NCBI GenBank assembly: GCA_026387935.1
Contig: JAPLKU010000010.1
Span: forward strand, 40,022-104,021
Length of the DNA: 64,000 nt
Reading direction: 5' to 3'
DNA from: Gemmatimonadota bacterium
GTDB lineage: Bacteria > Gemmatimonadota > Gemmatimonadetes > Gemmatimonadales > Gemmatimonadaceae
Position numbers and translations under genes: made by a program. The number at the start of each line of letters is the position of its first letter. Position 1 is the first letter of the stretch. Below, piece after piece: positions 1 through 9,234 of this stretch. A model generated the notes under the pieces. The model was given only the letters and a program-made list of their open reading frames with translations, was not told the DNA's origin and did not search any database.

Positions 1-670
1 CGATGTCGGATTCGTCGGTGACCTTCATGGCGCGCTCGCTGCCCCGAACGACCACAACTTCCAGTCCGAGTTGTTCGCACAACGCGGAGTCATCGGTGGC
101 ATCAACACCACTCGCCAGCGCATGCTGATGCGCTTGTAGGATCATCCCGCGGGGGAAGCCCTGCGGCGTCTGCGCGCGCCAGAGCGACGAGCGGTCCACT
201 GTGCGCGTGATGCGGCCTGACGCGGACACCTCTTTGAGCGTGTCCACGACGGGCAGCGCGGCAATGGCCCCATGCCCCTTCCGCGCCTCCACGACCACCC
301 GGTCGATCATGGCCGCCGTCGCCAGCGGGCGCGCCGCATCGTGGATGAGCACGTATTGGCAGGATTCAGGAAGGTCTTCGAGTCCATGCCGGACGGATTC
401 GCCGCGCACGGCGCCACCCGCGGTAACGAGCATCCGCTCGGTATCGCATTGGAAGAGCCAGGGTGGCGGGTCGCCGGCAACATTCGGAGGAAGCACACAG
501 ACGACCATAGCGACGTCGTCGCGGTCCTGAAACAGTTGCAACGAATGCAACAACATCGGTTTGCCGGCAACCCAGCGAAACTGTTTGAGTTCGCCGGACT
601 GCGATCCGCCGGCGCGCGTGCTCGACCCCGCGGCTACGATCACGACTCCCACGTCGCGAGCCCCGCTCAC
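1..670 (-). CDS. ispD: 2-C-methyl-D-erythritol 4-phosphate cytidylyltransferase, 3' end cut by window edge
   Basis: Transfers CMP from CTP to methylerythritol phosphate in the MEP isoprenoid pathway, in the cytosol. The translated minus strand shows the nucleotide-binding loop IVAAGSSTRAG near residue 10, KQF a little further on, HDAARPL in the middle and the family signature AQTPQGF. About 223 codons are visible against a usual length near 230, so only the last few residues are missing. I chose the GTG at 668-670 because it overlaps the radA stop as GTGA and places the glycine-rich loop at the N-terminus as in the family. It is the last visible gene of the radA-side run. Confidence 0.88.
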   Translation of the reverse strand, partial: MSGARDVGVVIVAAGSSTRAGGSQSGELKQFRWVAGKPMLLHSLQLFQDRDDVAMVVCVLPPNVAGDPPPWLFQCDTERMLVTAGGAVRGESVRHGLEDLPESCQYVLIHDAARPLATAAMIDRVVVEARKGHGAIAALPVVDTLKEVSASGRITRTVDRSSLWRAQTPQGFPRGMILQAHQHALASGVDATDDSALCEQLGLEVVVVRGSERAMKVTDESDI

Positions 671-2064
671 GGTGCGACCGCTTTGAAGAGATCGTTGAGC
701 GTGCCGAGTCCAATCACCTTGAGTCCCCGTGGAACGCGCGCCGGCACCGAACGCGTGGCGACGTAGGCTGTGCGCATTCCCATCTTTTCAGCTTCGGCGA
801 GGCGTCGCTCGACCTGAGAGACGGGGCGCACTTCCCCGCCAAGTCCAACTTCGCCGATAAAAACCGCGTGCGCGTCGGTCGGTTTGTCATGCACACTCGA
901 TGCAAGCGCCGCCGCCACCGCCAGATCGCCCGCCGGTTCCTGGAGTCGTGCGCCACCGACCACGTTCAGGAAGACGTCGAGGGACGAAAAAGAAATCCCG
1001 GCACGGCGCTCGAGCACAGCGAGCAAAAGGGCAAGACGGCGACCGTCGAACCCGGTGGTCACGCGCTGCGGCGTTCCAAACCCAGCCTTTGCGGCGAGCG
1101 CCTGTACCTCGACCAGCACCGGCCGCGTCCCCTCAATGAGCGCGGTGATCGCGCTGCCGGAGGCGTGGTGGCCTTCGCGGTTTCCCAGGAAGAGTGCGGA
1201 AGGATTCTCGACTGGAACAAGTCCGCCTTCAGTCATTCGGAACACGCCGATCTCGTCCACCGAGCCAAACCGATTCTTCGTGGCCCGAAGCACGCGATGG
1301 TCGAGCGAACTCTCTCCCTCGAAGTAGAGCACCGTGTCAACGATGTGCTCCAGTGTCTTGGGCCCGGCGATCCCTCCGCCCTTCGTGACATGCCCAATCA
1401 GAAGGACGGCAACGCCGCGTTCCTTCGCAAAGCGCATCAGCCGCGCCGCACACTCACGCACCTGTCCAACGTTGCCGGGCGCGCCCTCGAGGTCACCGGT
1501 AAAAATCGTCTGGATCGAGTCAATGATCATGACCACGGGCGGGTTCGCCTCCGCAGTTGCGAGCACGGTCTCGAGCATGGTTTCACCGAGCAACGATACG
1601 CGCCCAGCGGACGCGCCGAGTCGATCGGCGCGAAGCTTCACTTGGAGCGGCGATTCCTCGCCCGAGACGTAAAGCGTACTCGACCCGCGTGCCTCGAGTT
1701 CGGCTGCGACCTGCAAGAGGATGGTGCTCTTGCCGATCCCAGGCTCGCCGCCGACAAGCACAAGCGAACCGGGCACGATGCCGCCGCCGAGGACAAAGTC
1801 GAATTCAGCGATGCCGGTCTTGATGCGGGTAGATTCCGAACCGGAAACGTCACCGACGCGTTGTGTTTCCACGACGCGTCCGCCTGAGCCCAGCGAGCTG
1901 ACGCCCGCCTTCCGGCGCGACGCGGAACCGGCGGTGGCGCGCGGCGTGACCAACTCCTCGACGAGTGTGTTCCATTCGCCGCACGCGTCGCACTTGCCGG
2001 CCCATTTCGGGTGGTCGGCGCCACATTCGGTGCAGCGATACGACGTCCGCGCTCGCGCACCCAT
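667..2064 (-). CDS. radA: DNA repair protein RadA (Sms)
   Basis: RadA is a RecA-like ATPase that helps branch migration of recombination intermediates. The 465-residue protein has the expected order: an N-terminal four-cysteine zinc finger (CTECGADHPKWAGKCDACGEW, residues about 11-31), a Walker A loop GGEPGIGKST near residue 104, the RadA-specific KNRFG motif near residue 260, and a Lon-protease-like C-terminal domain. The length is normal. It starts 6 bp after the dnaB stop and overlaps ispD by 4 bp, so the three are probably co-transcribed. Nothing unusual was seen. Confidence 0.96.
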   Translation of the reverse strand: MGARARTSYRCTECGADHPKWAGKCDACGEWNTLVEELVTPRATAGSASRRKAGVSSLGSGGRVVETQRVGDVSGSESTRIKTGIAEFDFVLGGGIVPGSLVLVGGEPGIGKSTILLQVAAELEARGSSTLYVSGEESPLQVKLRADRLGASAGRVSLLGETMLETVLATAEANPPVVMIIDSIQTIFTGDLEGAPGNVGQVRECAARLMRFAKERGVAVLLIGHVTKGGGIAGPKTLEHIVDTVLYFEGESSLDHRVLRATKNRFGSVDEIGVFRMTEGGLVPVENPSALFLGNREGHHASGSAITALIEGTRPVLVEVQALAAKAGFGTPQRVTTGFDGRRLALLLAVLERRAGISFSSLDVFLNVVGGARLQEPAGDLAVAAALASSVHDKPTDAHAVFIGEVGLGGEVRPVSQVERRLAEAEKMGMRTAYVATRSVPARVPRGLKVIGLGTLNDLFKAVAP

Positions 2065-2070
2065 TCGTCG

Positions 2071-3504
2071 TTATCCGGGCTGTCGGGCGGTCCAGTTCTC
2101 GAAGCGCGTGAACTGCTTCCGGAAGTTCAGCTTCGCAAACCCGGTTGGCCCGTTACGCTGCTTGCCGACGATCACTTCCGCGTAGCCTTCGAGCGGCGTG
2201 CCGTCAGGCATCTTTGCCACGTTGCCCTGATCGTCGATCGGCCGCTCGTACATCTCGGGGCGGTAGATGAACATGACAACGTCGGCGTCCTGCTCGATCG
2301 CACCCGATTCGCGCAGGTCCGAGAGCTGCGGCCGCTTGTTCTCGCCGGTCCGTTGTTCGGGCGCACGCGAAAGCTGCGACAGCGCCACCACCGGCAGCGA
2401 CAGTTCCTTCGCGAGAATCTTGAGCGAGCGTGAAATCTGGCTGATTTCCTGCTGACGGCTTTCGCTGCCGGCGGGTCCGGACAGCAACTGGAGGTAGTCG
2501 ATAATGACCATCTGGATTCCGGCCTGTGCTTTGAGGCGCCGCGCGCGGGACCGCAGCTCGAGCAGCGTGATGCCGGGTGTATCGTCAATCCAGATGGGCG
2601 CCTGGCCGAGCAGCGCAGCGGCCTTGGCAAGATTGGAATGATCCTGGCTGCTGAGCTTTCCTGAACGCAGTCGCTGTGCATCGATAAATCCTTCCGATGC
2701 GAGCATACGCTGCACGAGCGATTCCTTGCTCATTTCCAGCGAGAAGATTGCCGTCGGAATGTTTCCCTCCACGGCGGCGTATTGGGCAATATTGAGGACG
2801 AAAGCTGTCTTGCCCATCGACGGACGCGCCGCGATGATCACGAGATCCGAGGGCTGGAACCCCAGCGTGAGTTTGTCGAGATCGGCAAAGCCGCTCGGGA
2901 CGCCGGTCAGCGGGCCGCCCTCGCGAAGCTGCTCAATACGCTCCATCGCCGGCCAAAGGAGTTCCTTGATGCGCGTAAACCCTTCGCCGCCGCGCGTCTG
3001 GCTGACCTGGAAAATTCTATGCTCGGCAAGGTCGAGTAATTCACTCGCGTCGGCCGGCGACTCGTGGGCCTCGACGACCAAGCCTTGTGCCACGTCGATC
3101 AGTCGACGGCGGAGTGCCTTTTCCTTGACGATCTTGGCGTGGTACTCGACGTTGGCTGCCGTCGGAATCGCGTAGAGCAGCATGCCGATGTACTCGCGCC
3201 CACCAGCGGCCTGCAGCGCCCCCTGACGTTCGAGCTCTTCCGCCAGCGTGACGGGGTCGACGACCGCGCCATTTTGGTTCAGCGTGAGCGCGGCGCGAAA
3301 AATGCGCCGGTGGCCCTCGCGATAGAACATCGTTTCTTCCAGCAGCTCGACGGCGCGTACGACCGCCTCTACGTCGAGCAGCATCGCTGAAAGGACGGCA
3401 ACCTCAGCGTCTTCAGAGTACGGCGGACGTCGGTCGCGCGAGGCATCGCGCGCCGGTTCACGCCCCTGAGGCGCTATCGAAAACTCTTCTGGCGAGCTGG
3501 ACAT
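2071..3504 (-). CDS. dnaB: Replicative DNA helicase DnaB
   Basis: The hexameric 5'-3' helicase that drives the replication fork. In 477 residues I see the DnaB N-terminal domain (PPYSEDAEVAVLSAMLLD, residues about 27-45), a linker, and the C-terminal RecA-like domain with Walker A AARPSMGKTAF near residue 232, DYLQLLSG as the Walker B region near residue 337 and a late motif around RNGPTG. No intein interrupts it, although DnaB is a common intein site. The ATG at 3502-3504 is preceded by GGGAAG. The first 47 bp overlap the end of the uracil-DNA glycosylase gene, which suggests translational coupling. Confidence 0.96.
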   Translation of the reverse strand: MSSSPEEFSIAPQGREPARDASRDRRPPYSEDAEVAVLSAMLLDVEAVVRAVELLEETMFYREGHRRIFRAALTLNQNGAVVDPVTLAEELERQGALQAAGGREYIGMLLYAIPTAANVEYHAKIVKEKALRRRLIDVAQGLVVEAHESPADASELLDLAEHRIFQVSQTRGGEGFTRIKELLWPAMERIEQLREGGPLTGVPSGFADLDKLTLGFQPSDLVIIAARPSMGKTAFVLNIAQYAAVEGNIPTAIFSLEMSKESLVQRMLASEGFIDAQRLRSGKLSSQDHSNLAKAAALLGQAPIWIDDTPGITLLELRSRARRLKAQAGIQMVIIDYLQLLSGPAGSESRQQEISQISRSLKILAKELSLPVVALSQLSRAPEQRTGENKRPQLSDLRESGAIEQDADVVMFIYRPEMYERPIDDQGNVAKMPDGTPLEGYAEVIVGKQRNGPTGFAKLNFRKQFTRFENWTARQPG

Positions 3505-4348
3505 CTTCCCAGGTGGGGCGCTTCCAGTTGGGGTTACGCAGAAGCGCCGCTGGGTGGTAAGTCACTACCAACGGCACGCCGTGAAAACGGTGGATCTGCC
3601 CGCGTAATCTACCGATCGGTTCCTTCGTTTGCAGCAATGTCTGGGCCGCAAAAGTGCCAAGCGCCAAAATGACGTGAGGCTTCAGCAGGGCCAGCTGCTG
3701 CATGAGGAACGGGCTGCATGCCGCGATCTCTGCCGGCTCGGGGTTTCGATTACCCGGCGGCCGGTGTTTCAGGACATTGCAAATGAAGACGTCTTCGCGC
3801 TTGAACTGGACGGCCTCGAGGATCTTGGTCAGCAGATCGCCGGCGCGTCCGACGAACGGCAGGCCCGTCGCATCTTCAGTGGCACCAGGTGCTTCACCAA
3901 CGCAAACGAACTTGGCCTGGGGGTTTCCGTGGCCCGGAACTGACTTGGTAGCGGTCGTCCAAAGCGAGCAGGCTTTGCAGGCGGCAATGGCGTTTGCCAC
4001 GGCGTCGAGCGTCACCAGATGACTCGCGGCTCGCGCGCCTTCGGATACCGACCCGCCGACGTCGATCGGCCCGGACGGTACGACCACCTTGGCGGCCGCA
4101 GCCGACGGAGGCGCAGGACGTTCAATTGGCGGCGGCGCCGGACGTTCAATTGGCGGTGGCTCTGGGCGGCTGACTTTGGCGGGCGGGCGCGCGGCCATTG
4201 GTTGCATCGCTCCCGGCATGACCGGAGCGCCGACGATCTTCATGAGGTCCTCGACGGAAAGACCGTCAAGCACCAGATCCTGTTCGCCCATCTCCTTCCG
4301 CTGTTCCAGATACTGCCGCAAGCGATCCCTAGCGTCCACTCGCGCCAT
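3458..4348 (-). CDS. Uracil-DNA glycosylase, family 4 (Fe-S type)
   Basis: Removes uracil from DNA in base-excision repair. The four iron-sulfur cysteines expected of family 4 can be placed: CKAC near residue 126, the C of ICNVLKHRPPGNRNPEP and the C of EIAACSPF. The uracil-binding motif GEAPG and the C-terminal YHPAALLRNP motif are also present. The enzyme core is preceded by about 115 residues, including a proline-rich linker that contains a duplicated PPPIERPA unit. I start at the ATG at 4346-4348 (MARVDARD); an upstream ATG at 4369 adds seven residues. It overlaps the coaBC end by 20 bp and the dnaB start by 47 bp. Confidence 0.92.
   Translation of the reverse strand: MARVDARDRLRQYLEQRKEMGEQDLVLDGLSVEDLMKIVGAPVMPGAMQPMAARPPAKVSRPEPPPIERPAPPPIERPAPPSAAAAKVVVPSGPIDVGGSVSEGARAASHLVTLDAVANAIAACKACSLWTTATKSVPGHGNPQAKFVCVGEAPGATEDATGLPFVGRAGDLLTKILEAVQFKREDVFICNVLKHRPPGNRNPEPAEIAACSPFLMQQLALLKPHVILALGTFAAQTLLQTKEPIGRLRGQIHRFHGVPLVVTYHPAALLRNPNWKRPTWEDVQLARRVFDSASGA
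4116..4163. repeat. 24-bp tandem repeat coding the proline-rich linker of the uracil-DNA glycosylase
   Basis: Two near-identical 24-bp units starting GGACGTTCAATTGGCGG lie back to back. On the minus strand each encodes PPPIERPA. The repeat length is a multiple of three, so the frame is kept and the linker can lengthen or shorten without damage. Confidence 0.85.
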
Positions 4349-5549
4349 CCTTCCACAACAGTTCGACACGATCGAGGATCGCGTCTGCGACGGCGTCCTT
4401 ACTCATCAGCGGAAGGGTCTCCGGCTTCGTTGTCTTCGTGAGAATCGTCACGCGATTGGTGTCGCCACCAAAGCCTGCACCCGTCTCCGTTGCGTCATTC
4501 GCCACAATGAAATCGAGACCCTTCGACTCCAGTTTCGCAGCGGCATTGGCGAGGATGTCATTCGTTTCCAACGCAAACCCCACGACCACGCAGCCTTTGG
4601 GCCGGGCATCACGGGTGGAGTTCAAGATGTCGTCTGTTTGCTCGAGAGCGATCGGCGCGAGGCCGGCAGACTTCTTGAGCTTTGCACCTGCAACCGCACG
4701 CGGGCGGAAATCGGCTGGCGCTGCCGCCATGACGAGCAGGTTCGCCCCAACGAGCGCCGCGCGAACCGCATCGGCCATTTCGCTGGTACGCTCGACGCGA
4801 ATCACGGAGACGCCCTCCGGGACGGGAACCTCAAGCGGGCCGGCAATGAGCGTCACCTCCGCACCACGCCGCTTGGCTGCTCGCGCAATTGCCACGCCCA
4901 TCTTGCCACTGGAGCGATTCGAGATGAACCGCACCGGGTCAATTGGTTCGCGAGTGGGGCCAGCCGTCACGACCACGCGCTTGCCGGACAGTGCGCCCGC
5001 CGGTTCGAGGAATCGCGCAACCGCTGCGAGAATCTCCTCTGGCTCACGCATGCGACCCTGCCCTGCGCCTTCGTCAGGCGACGCAAGCGGTCCCGTGCCG
5101 GGCTCCAACACGGCGTACCCCAAACGGCGGAGGTGCGCGACGTTGGCCACCGTCTGCGGGTGCGACCACATGCGGTCATTCATCGCCGGAACGATCAGCA
5201 CCGGCGACGCGTTGGCCAACAGGCACGCGGTCAACAGATCGTCGGCGCGCCCAGCAGCAGCGCGCGAAATAAAATCGGCAGTCGCCGGCGCTACGACAAT
5301 CACCTCGTTCTGTTTTGCGAGTGCGATGTGATCGAGCGCATGGCCGTCCGCGATCAGATCCACATGCACCGGGCGCGCAGTGAGCGCCTCGAATGTCACC
5401 GCGCCGACAAACTCACGCGCCGAGCGCGTCATGACGACATCCACGTCGGCTCCGGCCTGCGCGAGCAGGCGGGCAAGCGAAACCGTCTTGTAGCTCGCTA
5501 TTCCCCCCGTGACACCGAGGAGGATGCGCCGGCCGCTGAAGGGACGCAT
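4329..5549 (-). CDS. coaBC: Bifunctional phosphopantothenoylcysteine decarboxylase / phosphopantothenate-cysteine ligase
   Basis: Carries out two successive steps of coenzyme A synthesis. The N-terminal CoaC flavoprotein half begins with LLGVTGGIASYK near residue 11 and contains the conserved PAMNDRMW segment near residue 130. The CoaB half begins around VVVTAGPTREPIDPVRFISNRSSGKMG near residue 190 and has KLKK near residue 290. The length of 406 is normal. It lies 48 bp after rpoZ in the widespread order yicC-gmk-rpoZ-coaBC, and the next gene starts inside its last codons. Confidence 0.96.
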   Translation of the reverse strand: MRPFSGRRILLGVTGGIASYKTVSLARLLAQAGADVDVVMTRSAREFVGAVTFEALTARPVHVDLIADGHALDHIALAKQNEVIVVAPATADFISRAAAGRADDLLTACLLANASPVLIVPAMNDRMWSHPQTVANVAHLRRLGYAVLEPGTGPLASPDEGAGQGRMREPEEILAAVARFLEPAGALSGKRVVVTAGPTREPIDPVRFISNRSSGKMGVAIARAAKRRGAEVTLIAGPLEVPVPEGVSVIRVERTSEMADAVRAALVGANLLVMAAAPADFRPRAVAGAKLKKSAGLAPIALEQTDDILNSTRDARPKGCVVVGFALETNDILANAAAKLESKGLDFIVANDATETGAGFGGDTNRVTILTKTTKPETLPLMSKDAVADAILDRVELLWKDGASGR

Positions 5550-5597
5550 CTGGGAGATTTGCTGGGCGCTGAACCGCCGCGCCCGGCTCCCGTGGTG

Positions 5598-5810
5598 TTA
5601 CTCGGTCGGACGACGCTTCGGGACGACGCGGTACTCGATGTCGCCAGCCGAAAGATCTTCGAGCGCGCGGGTCGTGAGCTTCTTCTCGCCGCTCGCCGAG
5701 CGGTCGCGCGGGAACTCGTTGAGCACGCGCGCAAACTTCGCGGCCACGAGCACCGAGAGGTACTTGTTGGCGGCGTGAGCGGAAACTTCGTTCGGGGTAA
5801 AGACGCGCAT
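5598..5810 (-). CDS. rpoZ: DNA-directed RNA polymerase omega subunit
   Basis: A small subunit that helps assemble RNA polymerase around beta-prime. The 70-residue product has the recognisable pieces NKYLSVLVAAKFARVLN and KLTTRALEDLSAGDIEYRVV. The sequence before the ATG contains AGGA at suitable spacing. The position between gmk and coaBC is the classical rpoZ location and supports a call that sequence similarity alone would leave weak. Confidence 0.85.
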   Translation of the reverse strand: MRVFTPNEVSAHAANKYLSVLVAAKFARVLNEFPRDRSASGEKKLTTRALEDLSAGDIEYRVVPKRRPTE

Positions 5811-5853
5811 GGATCGGTCCTGTCCGGGTTACGGTGTGACGTGGTTGTATCTA

Positions 5854-6498
5854 CTAGCCCACGTTGTACTGCTGAATCTGTTCCTCGAGCCGGTCGACGA
5901 GCGCGGACACCTGCTCATCGAGCTTGTGCACGCGGTCGCGCCGCAGCCCCTCGGCATCGATTATCGCCGACACCTTCTCGACCGCCTGGTCGAGGGAGTC
6001 GTTTACCACCACATAATGATAACGGGTTACGTCCTGAAGCTCAGTGTGGGCGTTCCTGAGCCGTTCGGCCAACTGGGCATCACTTTCAGTGTTCCGGGAA
6101 CGCAGCCGGTCTACCAGAGCCTCTACTGACGGTGGCAGGACGAAGACCAGGACCGACTGTGGGAAGCTTCCGATGAACTGGCGAGCGCCTTGAACGTCTA
6201 TGTCCATCAGCACGAAGCGACCGGCGTCGAGCACCCGTTGCACCTCGCTTCGGAGGGTGCCGTAGCGCTTGCCATGGACCAACGCCCATTCGGCGAACTC
6301 GCCTCGCTCCTGCTTGGCGATGAATTCAGGGTCGGCGAGAAACTGATAGTCAACGCCGTCTGCTTCCGTGGGTCGCGGCGCCCGGGTGGTGCACGACACC
6401 GAATAGCCAACGTCTGCGCGCTGGGCCATGAGGCGCCGCGCGATGGTGGTTTTCCCGACGCCGGACGGTGCGGAAAGGACTAGCGGAAAGGGCGTCAC
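5854..6498 (-). CDS. gmk: Guanylate kinase
   Basis: Phosphorylates GMP to GDP. The P-loop SAPSGVGKTTIA is at residues about 9-20, the GMP-binding SCTTRAPRPTEADGVDY near residue 35, and the DIDVQGA segment near residue 98. The length of 214 is usual. The start is the GTG at 6496-6498, which overlaps the yicC stop as GTGA. Confidence 0.96.
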   Translation of the reverse strand: MTPFPLVLSAPSGVGKTTIARRLMAQRADVGYSVSCTTRAPRPTEADGVDYQFLADPEFIAKQERGEFAEWALVHGKRYGTLRSEVQRVLDAGRFVLMDIDVQGARQFIGSFPQSVLVFVLPPSVEALVDRLRSRNTESDAQLAERLRNAHTELQDVTRYHYVVVNDSLDQAVEKVSAIIDAEGLRRDRVHKLDEQVSALVDRLEEQIQQYNVG

Positions 6499-7373
6499 TC
6501 CAGGTTCTCCACCTGCTCGCGGACCCGCTCCAGCTCTTCCTTTACGAGCACGACGTCGTTTTGCATCGTCGCATCGTTGGCCTTGCTTCCCGTCGTATTT
6601 GCCTCGCGCAGGAGCTCCTGCAGGAGGAATCCGAGGCGCTTACCCACACCGCTGTCGGGCGCCAACGCCAACGTTTCGCGAAAGCCCGCAAGGTGAGAGC
6701 CAAAACGGTCAATTTCTTCGCCAACGTCGATTCGCTCAGCGAGCAGTGCGATTTCCTGCGCAAGGCGCTGTTCATCGATGGCGGCACCATCGAGAAGATC
6801 GCGCACTGCCTCGCGGAGCTTCTCCCGGTGTGCCACGACGCGAAGCGGGCTGCGCGCCGCAATCCGAGCTACGGCGACTTCAATCGCCAGCAGCCTCTCG
6901 CGCACGACGTTGGCCAGTCTGGCGCCCTCAGCTTCTCGAGCGCTGAGCAGGGAGGATGCTGCAGCATTGACGACGGCGACGAGTTCTTCGGCCGTCCCCT
7001 CTTCTTCCGCCTCGGGGTCGAGCGACCGGATGACGTCCGGCATTCTGAGGACGGTCGCAACATCAACCGTGCCGCCAAGGCCGTGACGCTGTTGGAGCGC
7101 CGTGAGCGCAGCCGCCCGCGCCGCGAATGCCACTTCGTCGATAACCGGTGCGCTCGATTCAGGGCGGTCGATCCGCGCGCTGACGGTCACATGGCCGCGC
7201 GCGATGCGCTGCCTGAGGGCTTCGCGCACCTCAGGTTCCCATCGCGACAACGCCCCGGGCAGCTTGATGCTCGGATTGAAGAATCGATGGTTTACGGAGC
7301 GAAGCTCCACGCTTACCAGGACACCTCCAACGTTGCCGTCAGCGGCCCCGAATCCGGTCATGCTACGAATCAT
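6495..7373 (-). CDS. yicC: YicC/YloC-family endoribonuclease
   Basis: YicC proteins are endoribonucleases linked to stationary-phase growth and small-RNA decay. The N-terminus MIRSMTGFGAA and SVELRSVNHRF are the family hallmarks. The C-terminal part has the acidic QEIALLAERIDVGEEIDR block and ends with FLLQELLREANTTGSK. The length of 292 is normal. It is directly upstream of gmk, a conserved pairing. A weak promoter-like pair lies upstream (TTTACA at 7409-7414 and TAACTT at 7386-7391 read on the minus strand, 17 bp apart). Confidence 0.94.
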   Translation of the reverse strand: MIRSMTGFGAADGNVGGVLVSVELRSVNHRFFNPSIKLPGALSRWEPEVREALRQRIARGHVTVSARIDRPESSAPVIDEVAFAARAAALTALQQRHGLGGTVDVATVLRMPDVIRSLDPEAEEEGTAEELVAVVNAAASSLLSAREAEGARLANVVRERLLAIEVAVARIAARSPLRVVAHREKLREAVRDLLDGAAIDEQRLAQEIALLAERIDVGEEIDRFGSHLAGFRETLALAPDSGVGKRLGFLLQELLREANTTGSKANDATMQNDVVLVKEELERVREQVENLE

Positions 7374-7425
7374 ATGAAGGGGCGTAAGTTACTGTGGCAC
7401 AACGGTTTTGTAAAGTAAATCCGTT

Positions 7426-9234
7426 CTAGTTCCAGAACTCCCAGCGGATGCCGTAGGCGCTGGTAATCCTGGGCATCAGGTAGCCTGGGAAGGTCTCAAA
7501 GTTCGTGCCGGCCATGTTCCGGTAGGTCCATGACACGACGGCCGTTCCGATGCGTATTTCGAGCTGCGTGCCGAACACGCTCCAACCCGGCGTGACCTGG
7601 CCGAGGGGGTCGTTCCCCTTTGTAACGAATAGCTGGCTTCGGTACTCGTGCGTGAGCGCGGCCAGCAGGTGAAAGTTGCCCTGCGGAAACTTGTCTTTGA
7701 ACGACGACGCGAACCAGACCTTCGTTCGCGCCTGCGTCTGCGGGCGAAACGTCGTTGCGCTGTTCCACTCGATGATGTCGGTGCTGGCGTTCCAGCCTCG
7801 GAGCAGCGGACCGGTGAAACTCGCGGTAAATGCCGTACCGTCTGGGACCCTCACCGCGCGCATGGCCGTGTCCAGTTCAACTGGGGCTGAAACGACACCG
7901 CCCGCAAGGCGGACCGCACCGACGCTCACCCAGCGATCGCGCCATCGAACGGCGCCCTCCACGCGCGAGCCGGCGCGGGTGGCCTTGCCGCCGTCGAGTC
8001 CAGCCTGCGACGCGCCAAGCGAAGCCGAGAGGCGGAGCCAGTCTCGCGGGACGGCAGTCGCTCGCGCATCCCAGACGCCGGTGCCCTCAAATCGCCGACC
8101 GGCCATTGCATTGACCGATAGCCAGTTGTGAATCCACTCCGCGCGTACCGCTGGTGCCCCTTCCAGCTTGCCGTTTGCCGACCGAACACGGCCGCTCCCG
8201 CTCAAGCGGAGCCCTCCACGATTGATGCCACCCGAGAGGCTGTATTGCGCATGCGAGGCTGTCGTATCTGCCGTGTCCGCGACGGCGGCGGCCGAAATCG
8301 TGCTTGCTTTGGGGTGCGTCTTTGTCGCCGCAATGGTTGCCGCCACGAACTGCATCCAGGCACCTGAGGCCTGAGGATCATGCCATCCAGCGCGGAGATA
8401 CGTCATTGACGACGACCCATCGAAGGCTGGGAGTGCATTCTTTAGTGGCTTCGTCGTGCGCGGATTCCGAATTCCTGGAGCGCGGACGAGCCCTTGGCGA
8501 AGCGAGGTGAGGTCAACGCTCCACGGTCCACTCGCCCAACCCAGGCGAACCATCGTTCCGAGCGCATCGCCGTCCATTCCGGTTACGGAGGCCGTGTTGG
8601 CCTGCTGCGCGGCAAGTTGAATTGCGAGGCCCTTGGCCGATCGCTGGCCGAAGAAGCCGCGGAAAAGATTCAGATTCTCGCTGCCGGTGAGCACATCAAC
8701 GCGTGTCGCCGGCGTGGTATGGTCGACGCGCCAGGTCCGCGCGTGTACGCGCAACTCGCCAGGCGTCGCTTCCAGCGTGACCTGTTCAAGGCTCCAGAGC
8801 GGAATGAGTGTGAAGTCGGTGATGCCGACGTTGCGCGGCGTCACCTCCTCGCGTTCCACACCATCGACGAAGAGGCGCACGCCATGCGGATCGCCGTGCC
8901 ACGAGAGCACCTCCGGCGCAGAGATGTAGCCGGTGGTCATCATGGTGACGCCAGGATACTGCGCCACAAGTTCGCCGAGCGTGAGCGCGCCGGCAGCGAA
9001 GAGTTCGTCGCGATTCCATGAGGTGGGCACGACGCCCGTGCCGAGCGAGCCCGGCAGATACGGAGCGGGCAACGGCGCTTTGACGGTGTCGTCCAGCGTC
9101 AGCATGCGCGGGCGACGGGCAGTACTATCGGCGGTCGTATCGACGGCGACGCGCGGCGGAGGTCCCGCCTGCGCGGCGATACTGCTGGCTGCGAACGAGG
9201 CCGCGAAGAGCAGCGACCCGAAATACCGCGTCAG
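7426..9234 (-). CDS. TonB-dependent receptor plug-domain outer-membrane protein, likely CTG start
   Basis: The mature region looks like a TonB receptor plug (LGELVAQYPGVTMM, then VRLFVDGVEREEVTP near residue 150) followed by a beta-strand-rich stretch ending in an aromatic residue (WEFWN), typical of an outer-membrane barrel. At about 600 residues it is short for a full TonB receptor. The frame continues upstream through pepA, but a signal peptide ([22 protein letters not shown]) begins right after a CTG at 9232-9234 that overlaps the pepA stop as CTGA. No in-frame ATG, GTG or TTG lies nearby, so a CTG start is my inference. The ligand is unknown. Confidence 0.65.
   Translation of the reverse strand: MTRYFGSLLFAASFAASSIAAQAGPPPRVAVDTTADSTARRPRMLTLDDTVKAPLPAPYLPGSLGTGVVPTSWNRDELFAAGALTLGELVAQYPGVTMMTTGYISAPEVLSWHGDPHGVRLFVDGVEREEVTPRNVGITDFTLIPLWSLEQVTLEATPGELRVHARTWRVDHTTPATRVDVLTGSENLNLFRGFFGQRSAKGLAIQLAAQQANTASVTGMDGDALGTMVRLGWASGPWSVDLTSLRQGLVRAPGIRNPRTTKPLKNALPAFDGSSSMTYLRAGWHDPQASGAWMQFVAATIAATKTHPKASTISAAAVADTADTTASHAQYSLSGGINRGGLRLSGSGRVRSANGKLEGAPAVRAEWIHNWLSVNAMAGRRFEGTGVWDARATAVPRDWLRLSASLGASQAGLDGGKATRAGSRVEGAVRWRDRWVSVGAVRLAGGVVSAPVELDTAMRAVRVPDGTAFTASFTGPLLRGWNASTDIIEWNSATTFRPQTQARTKVWFASSFKDKFPQGNFHLLAALTHEYRSQLFVTKGNDPLGQVTPGWSVFGTQLEIRIGTAVVSWTYRNMAGTNFETFPGYLMPRITSAYGIRWEFWN

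Noticed and set aside
2071..3504. Intein in dnaB
   Set aside because: The reading frame has the normal family length with no insert around the P-loop.
4089..6059. Open frame of 656 codons on the plus strand over coaBC, rpoZ and the uracil-DNA glycosylase
   Set aside because: It is antisense to well-supported genes and its product is rich in Arg, Ala and His without motifs. GC-rich sequence produces such frames.
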